Below, one piece after another: positions 13,290 to 24,879 of a DNA stretch of 64,000 bases (position 1 is the first letter of the stretch; each line of letters starts with the position of its first letter). The stretch covers positions 24,559,346 through 24,623,345 of the forward strand of contig NC_030854.1 in assembly GCF_000208745.1 (NCBI RefSeq), written 5' to 3'. Source of the DNA: Theobroma cacao (lineage: Eukaryota; Streptophyta; Magnoliopsida; Malvales; Malvaceae). Below the pieces are notes generated by a model. The model was given only the letters and a program-made list of their open reading frames with translations, was not told the DNA's origin and ran no database searches. Position numbers and translations under genes: made by a program.

Positions 13290-14218
13290 GGGTAAAACCC
13301 AAAAAGCTCTCTTAAAACACTTTAAAAAACACTTTGTTCATTCTTATTTGAAAATGATATTTTTGTTTGAACTATTGACTGTTAACATCGTTAATCAATT
13401 GTTAAAAAACAATTAGACCTAATACTACATAAATATTTTAAAACATAAATACCTTTTATATTATTTTTCAATTTAAGCGTATTCTCTTTTTAAAAAAAAC
13501 TTCGTATCCTTTCTCAATAACCTTAACTAGAAAAAAAACCTAAAAATTTTTTATTTGAAGGCATGAAAATTTGAAGTTGTACTTCCTTAAAAACCATATA
13601 CTTTTTTTTGGAGGTAAAATCTATTGTCATCAAACTCTTTATTTTTCCAACAATTTGAGTATTTTTTTTTCATTGAAAAGAATGTATTAGAAGTAAATCT
13701 TTTATTCAATGATGGATATTTCAAATTTGATGGTGTTGGGTCAAGAGATTAATTTCTTACTCGTGATTACTAATTTTGCTGACAAATTTTTACCCAAAAT
13801 TTGTTCTTTGAGACTAGAGTTTAGAGTGATGTAAAAAGATTTTAACTTGATTACTATGTATCAAAAGTTTTAAATTTTTTTCTCCTCTATCAAATATTGA
13901 AATTTATTAAGTATCAAAGTTAGACAAACTACCGCATTTAAAAATCCCGTTTTAGAATTTTATTCAGTTTTAAGTTTTTTTTTCTTCTTTGTCAAATATT
14001 GAATTTTATTACATATCAAAGTGAATTTTATTAAGTTTTGGAAAGGAACATGACCAATTTTTTTTTCATCCTAAAATATTTATATAGTATTAGATATAAT
14101 TTTTTTTAACTATTGACTAAACGTGTTAACAGTCAAGGGACCAAAATATCATTTTAAAACAAGAAAGATCAAAGTATCATTTGAAAGTGTTTTAAGGGGA
14201 CTTTTTGGATTTTACTCC
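13290..14218. mobile_element. Mutator-like element with long terminal inverted repeats
   Basis: This is a 929-bp element whose first roughly 150 bp (GGGTAAAACCCAAAAAGCTC...) are the inverted complement of its last roughly 150 bp (GGAGTAAAATCCAAAAAGTC... on the other strand). Shared blocks include CTTAAAACACTTT and TTGACTGTTAACA. The flanks are TGTTGATAT (13281-13289) and TGTTGATGC (14219-14227), a 9-bp duplication with 7 matches. Long inverted ends plus a 9-bp duplication define Mutator-like elements. The interior has no reading frame, so it is non-autonomous. It differs from the smaller family at 899 and 38 kb. Confidence 0.8.
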
Positions 14219-14530
14219 TGTTGATGCCTTCACGTGACTATGTAGATTTTTTTAGTTGTTGACATGGAATTTTTTTGCTAATGATGTGGAAAATTTTTAT
14301 TGTTTTTCCTTTTCAACCACCACATGTCTAAGGCGAATTGGTTGATTAAAACATGACCTTAAGATAAAAAAAATTAAGGGAATCAATTTGAGGGTTCAAG
14401 GTTCATTCCGCATATCTTTTTCCCCTGAAATCAATTTCAAAAGACTTGAATTTTCTAAAATTGAATGAAAACCAAGAACTGTCTCTTGCTCCTTCTTCCT
14501 TTATCAACCAGAGTTTCTTATGTTAAGGAG

Positions 14531-15097
14531 ATGTCTTCAATCTCCACTTCATCTATTTCAAGTAGAAAGAAATTAAATTTAAGTGGAAGTTATTTATTGT
14601 AAACTTAGGTTGAATGGAACTACAAAAAAAAAAAAATTATTTTTTTCAAAACAAAATGTCCTAGATAGACAACCTAGAACGGATCGTACCCAAAGCATAG
14701 GTTTTTTAGTTGTCCCCAGTGCAAGGTAAATTTCCTTTGTTGTTCTTAATACTTGTCAGTAATTGATGTATTTGAGTACTTAGGGATTCACAATGATATT
14801 TTGATTATAGGTCATAAATTGTGGCTTTTTCAATGGTGTGCTTAGAAAATGACACAAAAGGCTAAATTTCTTATATATGAGCAGAGAATCGAGAATCAAA
14901 AATTGAAAAAAGAGAATGAGGAATTAAGGATGATGAATACTGGTGAAACTTTCATCTCTAATGTGGTTGATGAGGGAGAAGAATTGATTTTGCCATGTGA
15001 GGATCCAAACCAATTAAAAAGGAAGAAGACATTTTATATTGTTGAGATGTACATTTCTTGGATTTTTGCGATATTTGTTGTTGTTGTATTTGTATGA
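14531..15097 (+). pseudogene. GRF-type zinc-finger protein, broken
   Basis: The remains of a small plant GRF zinc-finger gene of the kind often found with transposons. A start (MSSISTSSISSRKK) is followed by a stretch with stops. The GRF signature then appears as YPKHRFFSCPQCK (about 14686-14725), and an 85-bp GT-AG intron (14726-14810) leads into VINCGFF, where a frameshift to QWCA and a stop follow. From 14849 an open 82-codon frame encodes a coiled coil (RIENQKLKKENEEL) and a C-terminal hydrophobic segment (WIFAIFVVVVF). Zinc finger, coiled coil and terminal membrane segment is the usual order in this family. At least two stops and one frameshift make it a pseudogene. The GRF assignment rests on short matches read by eye. 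Confidence 0.6.
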
Positions 15098-15530
15098 AGT
15101 AGATTGAATCAAATGTACAATTTATGTTTTATGAAATTAATTCAAATTGTAGGGGTTTTTTTCTACTGTGAACCTTGCTTTATTGTTGAATTATGCATGA
15201 CAGGAGTTATTTAACAATCATGGTAATCTTTTGAAATTAGAAAAAAAGCTTAAAAAAGTATGAATCCAGTTAAAGTTAATTAGGTCTGTTAAGTAAGTGA
15301 ACTATAAAATTACTATACTAAATATGTAACATTAAAATTGTTGTAGAAGTTTGCATTATCAAAAAAAAAAAAAACCCATTCGTACTACACAAGTTTGCAA
15401 AAGTTGTTGGTTAAAAAAAAAAACCCAATATCATCAACTATTTCTTACAAAACAAAAATCCATCCATCATATTATACAACAAGTTTGCATTTACAAAAAA
15501 AATTTATAATAATAATAACAGTACATCATT
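15098..15530. other. AT-rich spacer with poly(A) runs
   Basis: There is no coding signal here. Runs of A occur at 15360-15374 and 15411-15424. Probably decayed flank of the neighbouring pseudogenes. Confidence 0.4.
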
Positions 15531-15534
15531 GTTC

Positions 15535-16020
15535 TGCATTTGAGAGTGGATTTTGATTACCTTGAGTTCCAACCCATGAAGGTGCAACTGTCCTTTTTCT
15601 CTTTTTAGGTACCTTCCATCCCTTTACAGTTGAAGTTTCTTTGATGTCAACATTTTCTTTCCTTTTCACCTTATGTCAAGACCATTCTGAACTTGATCAT
15701 AGGTGATTGGATTATTTACTGCAATTTTTCTTTTCATTGAGAGAATCCTTTGACTTTGTTTCCTAGGCTACTAACAATAATAACATATCTCATGAATGTT
15801 CTGTAAACACAATGTTTTAAAAAAGTAACAAGTGTTGCAACTACTTACGTTTCAAACTTGTTAATTAGTGTGTGGATTGCTATAAATACTAATCCCCTCA
15901 ATTTCTTTTCTTTTTGCTATAATTGGGTTTCTCGAGTTTTTGGGTCTTCTTAGCTACCATCTTTTCTTCCCTTTACTTGATGGATGCCTCTGACTACCAT
16001 TAGTGAACAAGACATTAGTT
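15535..16020 (-). pseudogene. possible MULE transposase C-terminal tail, decayed
   Basis: On the minus strand short pieces such as RHPSSKGKKR and, further on, KGWKVPKKRKRTVAPSWVGT can be read, ending at a stop near 15537. Basic tails of this kind follow the SWIM zinc finger in plant MULE transposases, and GRF and MULE genes often occur together. No catalytic region or zinc finger can be read upstream, and several stops interrupt the frame. The call is weak. Confidence 0.25.
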
Positions 16021-16193
16021 GTTTTTTGCAATATTCAATACCAATCATGTGGAAAAATTCAAAATTTGGACAAGTTAATAAACACACCCTATTGTTTAAA
16101 GAAATACTTAAAGCATCATACATCCCACCTATAAGTTAGTTGCTTTTGGTCTATTTTGGCCATTGGCTTGTGTGGCAATAGATCCACCGTCAT

Positions 16194-18550
16194 TGTCACA
16201 ACCCAAACCTGAGGGTCAAGACCGGTGCATAGCAGGGAAGCCCACTAGATTTAAGTAAGCCTCAGAGTTTAAAAATCATACAATATAAATGCCAAGGGAT
16301 TTAATAACTGAATATTCATAATAAAACTCAAACATAAATATATTATCCTTGGCGCACAATCCATTCAAACATTCATAAGGCCATACATTGGCCGTTCAAG
16401 GGGGATTTATACCTAACAACCCTTACACAAGTTCCTATGGCACATCGTGCCTACATACACAACAATTTAAGTACAGAGCGAAAGCTCATGACTGACGTAG
16501 TGAAGTGACAAAGCAGATGAAAACCTGCTGGATGCCAAAAATTGATCTATCATTGGACGACCTTAACCACACAACTCTGTGGCTTATTTATCTACACATG
16601 GTATACAAATAGGTGAGTACTCAAATACTCAGTGAGTGGTGTTGATAAACAAAACATATATATATTAAACACATATATAAAATATATGCATTGTCCCTAC
16701 ATTTAGATGTTCTAGCAAACATCTCCAAATACGAGGCATAACATTATCCCAAAAGTCTCCAATGTGAAGGCATATCACCATCGTCAATGTCTCCAAGATC
16801 ATCGCACATATTATTAGGCTTACCCTTGAAGCTAATCAAAGTTATTTAAATCGTTCTCCATGGTACACTCTAGTCGATAGAGTATCACATCATATTCAAA
16901 TCATATTTATCTAAGTTTCTCACAACTATCTCACGTCATATGCAAATCAAATCAACGAGTGGTCCTCCCCTGGATATAGTCAAATCATGCACGGAGGTTA
17001 ACCGACAGAGAATCAGATCACATTCAGGGCCAAGCCACTAGTAGAGAAACAAATACGCGTGTGCCAAAGCAACGGGTAGACAACAAATCACGTACAACAT
17101 CGGAGCAGCTGGTGGAGAATTCAATCATCGACTGGAGTAAACTCTCGACGTCGACATCACTCGGAATAATCTCAACGAATGGCATCATAGCATTGCAAGC
17201 GGGATTAGTGCTGTCGTCCCTATTTACCACCATCCTTGTAGGCACACACATAGTCACAAGGGGTCAAAAATCCATTCAACCACAAATAAAATCAAAATTC
17301 GAAATTCATCCCTCGGACGGAAACACAAATCCATAAATAAGGCTATCAAGCCTTTTTCATTCATATTTTACTCATCAAACCTCAATTCACATTTATCGAG
17401 CTTCAATCATGTTTAAACTCAGTTAGGTTCTAGGTGTCTTTAAATCTCTAAGGCATCATTGGATTAAATCATCTCAACATATTATTCCCTTAGGGTAATC
17501 TACTCCTAGGGGTTCATCATAGCCTCTAAACATCCTAGTTTAGGCACACACAGCATAGGCCACCCATATAGCTCACATCAAAGCACATAAACACCCTATC
17601 CATAATCTGGTTCTCTAGCCTAGGCACTTACATCTAGGCAATCATATATATATATATACGTACACATATTTTAATACCAAGGTAGCACCTTCATCAAGGC
17701 ATCATGCATCACATGCATTTTAATTCAAACCTAGTCACAGTGACAAATTAAAAGTACTCCCAACCAAGCTTTGATCCTTAGACTTCAATCATAAGCTAGC
17801 TTACCAATGAGTTGACTTAACTCTGTTTCCCCCTTAAAACACATCAGAACAATGAAATGTTAATTATTCCTAGCTTTCGAAAAGTGTCAGCTTTTGCGTA
17901 ATTAACCAAATCTTAGCAATCCAACTAATGAAGCTCAAATCTTTCAATAACGAGCTAAACCCATACCTTAGAAGCTAGATTACATGAACTTTAGCTCTAA
18001 ATTCCCCAATCTAAGCCAAAGAAGGAAAAATACCAAATTTGGAGAAAATCGAATCTTGAAGTTATTAATCGATTAAATCAAAAAATAATTTATAAAAATG
18101 TTAAATCTTACCTCTTAGGTGCTCTTTGCTTCAAATGTATCAATACATTGAGTCAATGTATTAATACATGTTATTCTTTTTGCCAAGAATGTATCGAAGC
18201 ATGGGGGGATGTATCTATACATCTTCCCCTGTAAGTAGTTTTTAAGCTTCCAAAACTTCCAAAAGTCTCAGTTTAGCACCCCAAAATCATTCTTTGTTAA
18301 TATCATACCTTAATCCATTCATTTAACTTAATCCCATACACATGAATCCACAAATATAATATCAAACTTAGATCAAAACCTCAAACTATGGGATTTGTCA
18401 CGTATTTCGTCAGCATTTTACCTGAATGTCAATATTTACACTCTCAAACACTTAGCATACAAATCATATCATCAAAGTCCTCAAGGCTTCACATATTCAT
18501 AAAATCATTCTTAGTTTACTTAATTTACATCAAAAATTGGGTTTGTTACA
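16194..18550 (-). mobile_element. Ty3/gypsy chromovirus 3' LTR
   Basis: A 2,357-bp LTR read on the minus strand: it starts TGTAACAAACCC at 18550 and ends GGTTTGGGTTGTGACA at 16194, the expected TG...CA ends. Directly upstream (18551-18568) lies a purine-rich stretch, GGAAGGGAGAA on the minus strand, that fits a polypurine tract. Integrase and chromodomain remnants follow beyond it, so this is the 3' LTR of the element at 18551-20563. No second LTR of the family is seen in the window, and the 5-bp flank GTCAT at 16189-16193 cannot be paired. Confidence 0.8.
18134..18224. repeat. cluster of TGTATC-type palindromes in the LTR
   Basis: Four short imperfect palindromes follow one another: AATGTATCAATACATT (18134-18149), AATGTATTAATACATG (18155-18170), AATGTATCGAAGCATG (18188-18203) and GATGTATCTATACATC (18208-18223). 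All vary on AATGTATCGATACATT. They lie about 330-420 bases into the LTR on its own strand, in the U3 part where promoter signals sit. Function unknown. Confidence 0.7.
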
Positions 18551-20563
18551 TTCTCCCTTCCTTATAAGAAATTCTTCCCTGAATTTCAAATCATGCTCCA
18601 CAAATTACAACTATTAATTCTTAAATAAGTGGGGATATTTCTTTCGCATTTCCTCCTTGAGTTTCCATGTGGCTTCTTCAACTAAATGAATTCACCACAA
18701 TACTTTCACCATAGCAATGTCCTTAGAATGGAGCAGTTTCATTTGCCAATCCAATATGGCTATGGGTTGCTCCTTATAATTAAGTCCATCTTGCAACTGA
18801 ACCTCATCCTATTGTATCACATGTGAAGGATTCAAAATATACTTCCTAAGCGTGGATATATGGAAAATAAAATGAACATCGAACAAATTAGGCCATAAAG
18901 CCAATTAATAAGCAACTGCGCCCACGTGCTTTAATATCTTAAAAGGTTTGATGTATTTAGAGCCTAACTTCCCTTTCTTTCCAAATCTCTTAACCCCTTT
19001 GTCTGGCAAGAGATTTTCAGAAACACATAATCGCCAACTTCAAACTCTAAAGGCTTTCGCCTATTATCAGCATCAGATTTTTGGTGACTTTGAGCTGTTA
19101 ACATCCTTTCTCGAATTACTTGGACACCTCACTCAGCTTCTTGAACCATCTCTGGCCCTAAGAGCTTTCGTTCCTTGACTTCAAACCAACCAATAAGTGA
19201 TCTACATCTTCGCCCATACCAAGCTTTATATGAAGCCATACCAATCATGGCTTGATACCTATTATTATATGCAAACTCAGCCAAAGGTAAATAATAGTTC
19301 CACGAAACTCCAAAGTCAAGCATAATCACTTTCAACATATCCTTGAGCATCTGGATGGTGCACTCGAATTGGCCATCCATCTGTAGGTGGAAGGTCATAT
19401 AAAAATCTAATATTGTGCCCAAGGCCTCTTACAATTTCCTCCAAAATCGGCTTGTAAACTATGATCCCCTTTTGGACACTATCATTATCGAAACACCATG
19501 TAGCTTCACAATCTCATTAATGTAAATTTTGGCATATCGAGCTGTTCCATATTTAGTATTTATAGACAAAAGTGAGTTGCTCCATCTGACTATTGATAAC
19601 AGTTGCAACAGTCCTAATGTTTCTAATGCGCAACTTTCACTTGCTGGCAAGTCAAACACTTAGCCACGTTTCTTTTTAGTCATGATAAATATTGGTAGCT
19701 CTAGGGTGGATTGCATAGGCTGCCACATGCACCTCTTAAAAAATCTCATATCTCAAATTATCCATATTTGGCACATAGACTCGTGATCTATATCTTATTA
19801 AACCATCTATGTTGTACACAAAGTCTTGAGTTCTATCCTCACACATATCTCCAAGTACTTTCACCAAATATTCAATTTGATCCTAGGCCTTCTTAATCCA
19901 ATCTAACATCATTGGTCGAACTCTAAAATGCGTCAATAAGGCGTTCAAATGATTAATCTCCAAATGCACTCCTATATTGCCCAAATCATATAAACTCTAC
20001 ACCAAAGATCGTCTCTCCATAGTTACATGTGCCAAACTCCCTATCGACTTTCGGCTTAGAACATCCACTACCACATTTGCTTTGCCAAAATGGTAAATAC
20101 GATGCAGTCATAGTCTTTCAATAACTCTAACCACCTACACTACCTTAAATTCAAATCCCTCTGCTAAAATATATACTTCAAGCTCTTGTGATCTGTATAT
20201 ATTTTGTAGGTCTCTCCATACAAATAATGTCTCAATCTTTAAGACAAATACAATTGTTGTCATCTCTAGATCATGTGTAGGGCAATTCTATTCATGCCTC
20301 GTTAATTATCATGAGGCGTAGGCTATAACCTTCCCATGTTGCATCAATACGTAACCCAATCCAACCCATGATGCATCTCAATACACGGTGTAGCCTCCGA
20401 ATCCACACGACCAGCTTAACATAGGTGCAAAAGTAAAGTAGGCTTTAAGCCTCTGAAAATTGGTCTCGCAAACATCAAACCAATCAAATTTAACTCATTT
20501 CTGAGTCAGTCTTGTCAAAAGGAATACGATTTTAGAGAAATCTTGCACAAACCGTTTGTAATA
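18551..20563 (-). pseudogene. Ty3/gypsy chromovirus pol: RT end, RNase H, integrase, chromodomain
   Basis: Read on the minus strand, the fragment enters at the end of reverse transcriptase (YYKRFVQDFSK, about 20563). RNase H follows with many stops (HGKVIAYAS near 20340, ETYEIYTDHKSLKYI-like near 20200), then an integrase zinc-binding part and core (YAKIYINEIVKLHGV, 19459-19659). The integrase C-terminus holds FAYNNRYQAMIGMA and YGRRCRSLIGWFEV (19129-19422). A chromodomain-like tail around 18650-18750 marks it as a chromovirus. Protease, gag and most of RT are missing on this side. Multiple stops and frameshifts rule out activity. The protein-coding order leads straight into the polypurine tract and LTR, so the two belong together. 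Confidence 0.88.
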
Positions 20564-20565
20564 TT

Positions 20566-22690
20566 AAGGCTTTTTGTTGTAATGGTACCATGCAAAAACT
20601 GCATGAGAGCATGGAATATCATTTAATTCCTAAGCCTTACATGTGCATTTCATATATTTCAAATTGAAATGTGTTGATCATCTCCATGAACTATCCTAAA
20701 TCCACCATCTCCATTCCAAGCCATCCTTCAAATTACTGACTTTGTCATATTCTTTTCCAACTTGGTTAATGCATTTGGTGCTATGTCAATTTTTCACTTT
20801 TTTGCCTCTTCTCTTTTTGCTTGCATCTTAACCATCACCTTTATCCTTATCGCACTAAAGATGTAGGTGATTGATTTGAATCTAGGCTCTAAGATCTAGA
20901 AATTGAATGTCTTTGTTATTTTGTTATCTATTACATCATTCCTTAATCTTGGATTTATGTAAGCCTTACACCAATATTGTGGTGGTATCTCCAAAGCATC
21001 ATTCTTTGATCCAAGTGAGATAGCTTCCAATTTATTAAGTTGATCAACAAAATCTTCAACATATGTTGCCTTGACACAATTTTAGAATTGATATTTCAAA
21101 TCTTCTTCCACTTTTTTTATCACTTGGCATAAATGTGTTTGGTCCACATCTTATGCTCCACAAGTGGCATTATCTCCTTGATTATTGGTAGTATACCTTA
21201 TTAAACATCTAGCACCAACAAATATTTTCAAGTTAAAAATACAAAATGTAAAAGAAGTATAAATATAGTAAACAAAACCCTAAACATATAGTAAAATTAC
21301 ATACTTTTTGCATGTCTAAGACTAACTTTAATGCTTCACCATTTACATGCCCAACATCTTTCATCAAATTTTGAAGAACCATTTTCATGAAGTCTTGCAT
21401 TCCACCTTCAATCCTACCCAAGCAAGTAAAATATCTTATTGTTTCCATCCCTCTCTATAACCACTAATAGCTTCCTTCTGTAAACACCTTTATGGAAGCA
21501 ATCATCCACTCTTATAATAAGCCTACATCCTTCAATCTACCTTCCTTAAAAGCTTTAAAACATACATAAATTTTCAAGAATACTACTTTTTTATCTTTTT
21601 GAATTTTAACTATGATCCCTAAATTACTATGCATCAACTCTGCTACATAACCCCATAACCTAGCATACTCCTCTATGTAACTCTACTGTTCTCATGGCTC
21701 ACAATCCTTCTAGCCTTTTGACACATGCTCATTATGGCATATACTCTTAACTTTTCTTTGCGTAACTCTTTAAATCTATAATCTTCAAGCTTGATTGAGA
21801 AATCTTATCTTTAAAATGTTTAGAGAAGTATAATGTAAACAACAACTTATTCTTAGTGCTCCTCATACATCTATGCTCATGGTGATATGTGTTAATACAG
21901 AAACAATAAAATATAGAGTCATAACTTGCAAATAATGTCCATGGACAATCTTCTTTACAACCTACCCTAACTCTTTGGTTCATTTATCATGAACTTTAGT
22001 TACACACCCTTTACAAATGCATATTTCTTTACTGCCTCTTTAAATTGGTTATTTTTGTCAAATATTATACTTAGATCCCATATTAGAATGACACAATTAA
22101 GAACACACCTAGGTCCCAAACATTTTTTCCCCATAGGAAGCTCATCATCATATTGGACATCACTATAATAATATCCAAGATCACTAGAGTCCATGTACTC
22201 ACTCTCATTTCCCTTGTTTTCTCCTTTAGTGCTCACCTTATGACATTCATCATCACTTCCATATCCATATTCACCTTCATTCACCTTTCAATGACCTTCA
22301 TTAACCCTATTAGTAACACTTTTGTTTGCAACATCATTTGGAATTAGAATAAATATGTCTTTTAAGTCATGATTTTGTTTACCTCTTCTCTGTTTGAACT
22401 TTTTAAATTTCTTTCTAATTCCTTAAATTTCCTCAACATCATTTTTACTCAAACACCCAACATCGACTAATAAAACATATCTTGATTTTAGGTCATTCTC
22501 TATCACCCCACTATTATCTTTATCATTAAAATTATTCACTATCTCATTAATGTCATCAATAATGCTAGATTTATCATTCCCATTATCATCTAAATTACCC
22601 TTATGGCCTATAAAGGCATCTATGTCATCATTATCATTTTGGAATGTATCGGTACATTTTGGAAATGTATCCATATATTTTAGTAAGAAC
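20566..22690 (-). pseudogene. Mutator (MULE) transposase, decayed
   Basis: Read on the minus strand, an acidic N-terminal part (22674-22290, Asp/Asn/Gly-rich, then DSSDLGYYYSDVQYDDELPM) leads into the MULE DNA-binding domain (FKEAVKKYAFVKGV, then QRVRVGCKEDCPWTLFASYD, HHEHRCMRSTKNK, 22090-21830). Next come catalytic-domain pieces around 21700-21200 (IRVDDCFHKGVYRRKLL-like, then NGEALKLVLDMQKV) and the region before the C-terminus (IPPQYWCKAYINPR-like, about 20960-20990). A SWIM zinc finger with CxC and CSH closes it (20647-20590, ending AWYHYNKKP). The order is that of a complete MULE transposase, but stops and frameshifts break it throughout. It ends abruptly at 20566 against the gypsy fragment. 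Confidence 0.88.
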
Positions 22691-22735
22691 CATTTTGTTT
22701 AAAATGTATCAATACCTAATACTAAGGAATCGATA
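22641..22735. repeat. TGTATC-type palindromes in the MULE leader
   Basis: Variants GAATGTATCGGTACATTT (22640-22657), AATGTATCCATATATT, AATGTATCAATACCTA and GAATCGATACTTG lie just upstream of, and partly within, the N-terminal frame of the MULE transposase. The motif is the same as in the chromovirus LTR at 18134-18224, although the two elements are of different classes. Confidence 0.55.
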
Positions 22736-22800
22736 CTTGTGGCTTAAAACATAAAAAAAAAAAAATTTATTTCTTAACCCAATTTGATGCCAAAAACTTG

Positions 22801-23190
22801 GACATTTCAAAAGCAAATGCAAGGGAGGTTTAAAACTTATTTAAACAAGTTTAAAAACTATTCAAACTAGTTCAAAAGTCATTCAAGCAAATATGAAACT
22901 TTTCACATGGAAACACGTAGGCATTTCGAACCTTATTTAAACAAGTTTAAAAACTATTCAAACAAGTTCAAAAACTCATTCCAACAACTTTAAAAATCAT
23001 TCAAACAAGTTCAAAGATCATTCAAGCAATTTTGATCATTTTTCACATGGAAACACTTAAACACTTCAAAAGTAAATGTATGGAAGTTTTTAACATTAAT
23101 AAATTAAGTTCAAAAACTCATTCAAACAACTTCAAAAATCATTGAAACAAGTTTAAAGATCATTCAAGCAATTTTCATCATTTTTTCATT
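22801..23190. repeat. tandem subrepeats at the MULE 5' side
   Basis: Three imperfect copies of about 120-140 bp (near 22801, 22921 and 23059) share the blocks TTTTCACATGGAAACAC, TTTAAACAAGTTTAAAAACT and ATTCAAGCAA. Inside them a roughly 21-bp word, close to CATTCAAACAAGTTCAAAAA, recurs many times. Subterminal tandem repeats near the transposase gene are common in MULEs and may bind transposase. No terminal inverted repeat could be defined. Confidence 0.6.
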
Positions 23191-23210
23191 TCAAAAATAT
23201 AATCATTTTA

Positions 23211-24790
23211 AAGCTAATAAAGCTAACGGTATCAATTCTTCTTTTATTGCTTTTATTCCCAAAAAAGACAATAGTGATGAACTAAAGGATTTTCACCTTA
23301 TTAGTTTGATCAATTGTCTTTACAAAACTCTAGCTAAACTACTTGCTAATAGGTTGAAAAAGGGATGCATAAAGTGATTAGTGACAATTGAAGTGCCTTT
23401 GTGGGTGGATGTCAACTCTTGGATTGGTGTTTTGTTTGACAACAAGATAGTCCATAATATGAAGAAAAAAATTGGCAATGATGGTGGACTTGTCATTAAA
23501 CTTGATTTTAAAAAGGCATATGATTATGTGGATTAGGGGTTTCTTGATCTTTGTAATGGAGAATAGGTTTTGGTGAAAAATGAAGGACTTGGATAAATGA
23601 GTGCATTTCCAAGGTTTAGGTGGTGGTATTGGTTAATGAGTCTCCAATTAGAAAAGGTATTCAACAAGGTGACCTATTTTTTCACTTTTTTTTTTCTTAT
23701 GGTTGCAGAAGCATTGCATTTATTATTAGTTCAGGTTGAAAGTTTGAATATGTTTGAAAAGGTTCCAATTACAAGAAGTGGTTTGAAAATTTCTCATATA
23801 CAATTTGCCAATGACACCGTCCTTTTTGTGAGAGTGGAAATGAAGGGTGTCAAAAATATTAGAAAGGTATTAAAAAAGTGCTTTTGAACTACTTTTGAGA
23901 CTAAAAATTAACTTCTTGAAGTCATGCAAGTACCCTGTAGGTATAGAGGTAAAGGTGGGTAGGGATATGGCACAAGCTTTTCGTTACAATATGAGTAATC
24001 TACCATTTAATTACCTTGGAATCTTATTGGGAACTAATCGAAGAGTCGACGTACTTGGGAGCCGACTATCAACAAATTTTGGTGTATATTGGCACTTTGG
24101 CAATGAAAATACTTGTCCTTTGGCAATATAGTTGCTTTAATTAATTTCATCTTAAACTCACTACCTCTTTTTTACTTATTTATTTTCAAAGCTCCAATTG
24201 GTGTCTTAAAAAAGCTTAAACAACTTTGAAGAACTTTCTTGTGGGGTGAGGAAGAGGAGAAGAAGAAAATGCCTAAGGTGAAATGGTTCATAGTGTGTAA
24301 ACCAAAGGCCTAAGGAGGTTTGGGTATTTCTACTTTAAACTAAAAAAATACAACACTTTTAGGCAAATAGTGGTAGAGATTTTGGAATGAGGAGAATTCT
24401 CTTTGGAAAAAACTTTTTGTAGAAAATATTGGGAGGGTAAATTCAAATGGTTACCATCTTTGGAGCTTGAGCATAAGATGTCGTCGAAGAGCATCATCAA
24501 TGTTCCCATGAGAGATGATGTGGGAAAGCTTGTGGGTTTTAATAATTGTAGATGGGTCATCGGTAATGGAGAATATGTGTTTTTTTGGCTTGATAGGTGG
24601 TTGATGGATGAACCCTTGAACATCTTTTATACAAGACTCTTCTTAGTCGCTCAAGACAAGGAAATAAAGGTGGTGGATGTGTGGCATGATGGGCAATGGT
24701 GCATCCCTTACCAACATAATCTCTTTGTATGAGAGGAAAATATTGTTCAAGATTTAATAGAAAGACTAAAAGATGCCAAAATTGTTGTTA
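23211..24790 (+). pseudogene. L1-type LINE reverse transcriptase fragment
   Basis: Plus-strand remains of a plant L1-like LINE second frame. Reverse transcriptase begins at SSFIAFIPKKDN and LINCLYKTLAKLLANRL (about 23235-23360). The active-site block is ISHIQFANDTVLFVRV (23790-23835), where the usual FADD is FAND, so a catalytic Asp is changed. The thumb and following region (SNLPFNYLGILLGTN, 23990-24040; FLWGEEEEKKK, about 24237) lead to WVIGNGEYVFFWLDRWL (24553-24605). At least several frameshifts and stops occur. The 5' endonuclease part and 3' end are missing. Its start follows the MULE repeats directly. Confidence 0.88.
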
Positions 24791-24879
24791 TGTCTTGAGA
24801 TGGTGGGGACATATATAGGTATGTTCTAATTTCATAGAAACCCTTATGAGGTTTTAGGATGATTGCTATTAGTAGGGAA

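Noticed and set aside
22423..22674. 83-codon frame as an independent Asp/Asn-rich protein
   Set aside because: It is the N-terminal part of the decayed MULE transposase, and its first codons are only the translated palindrome.
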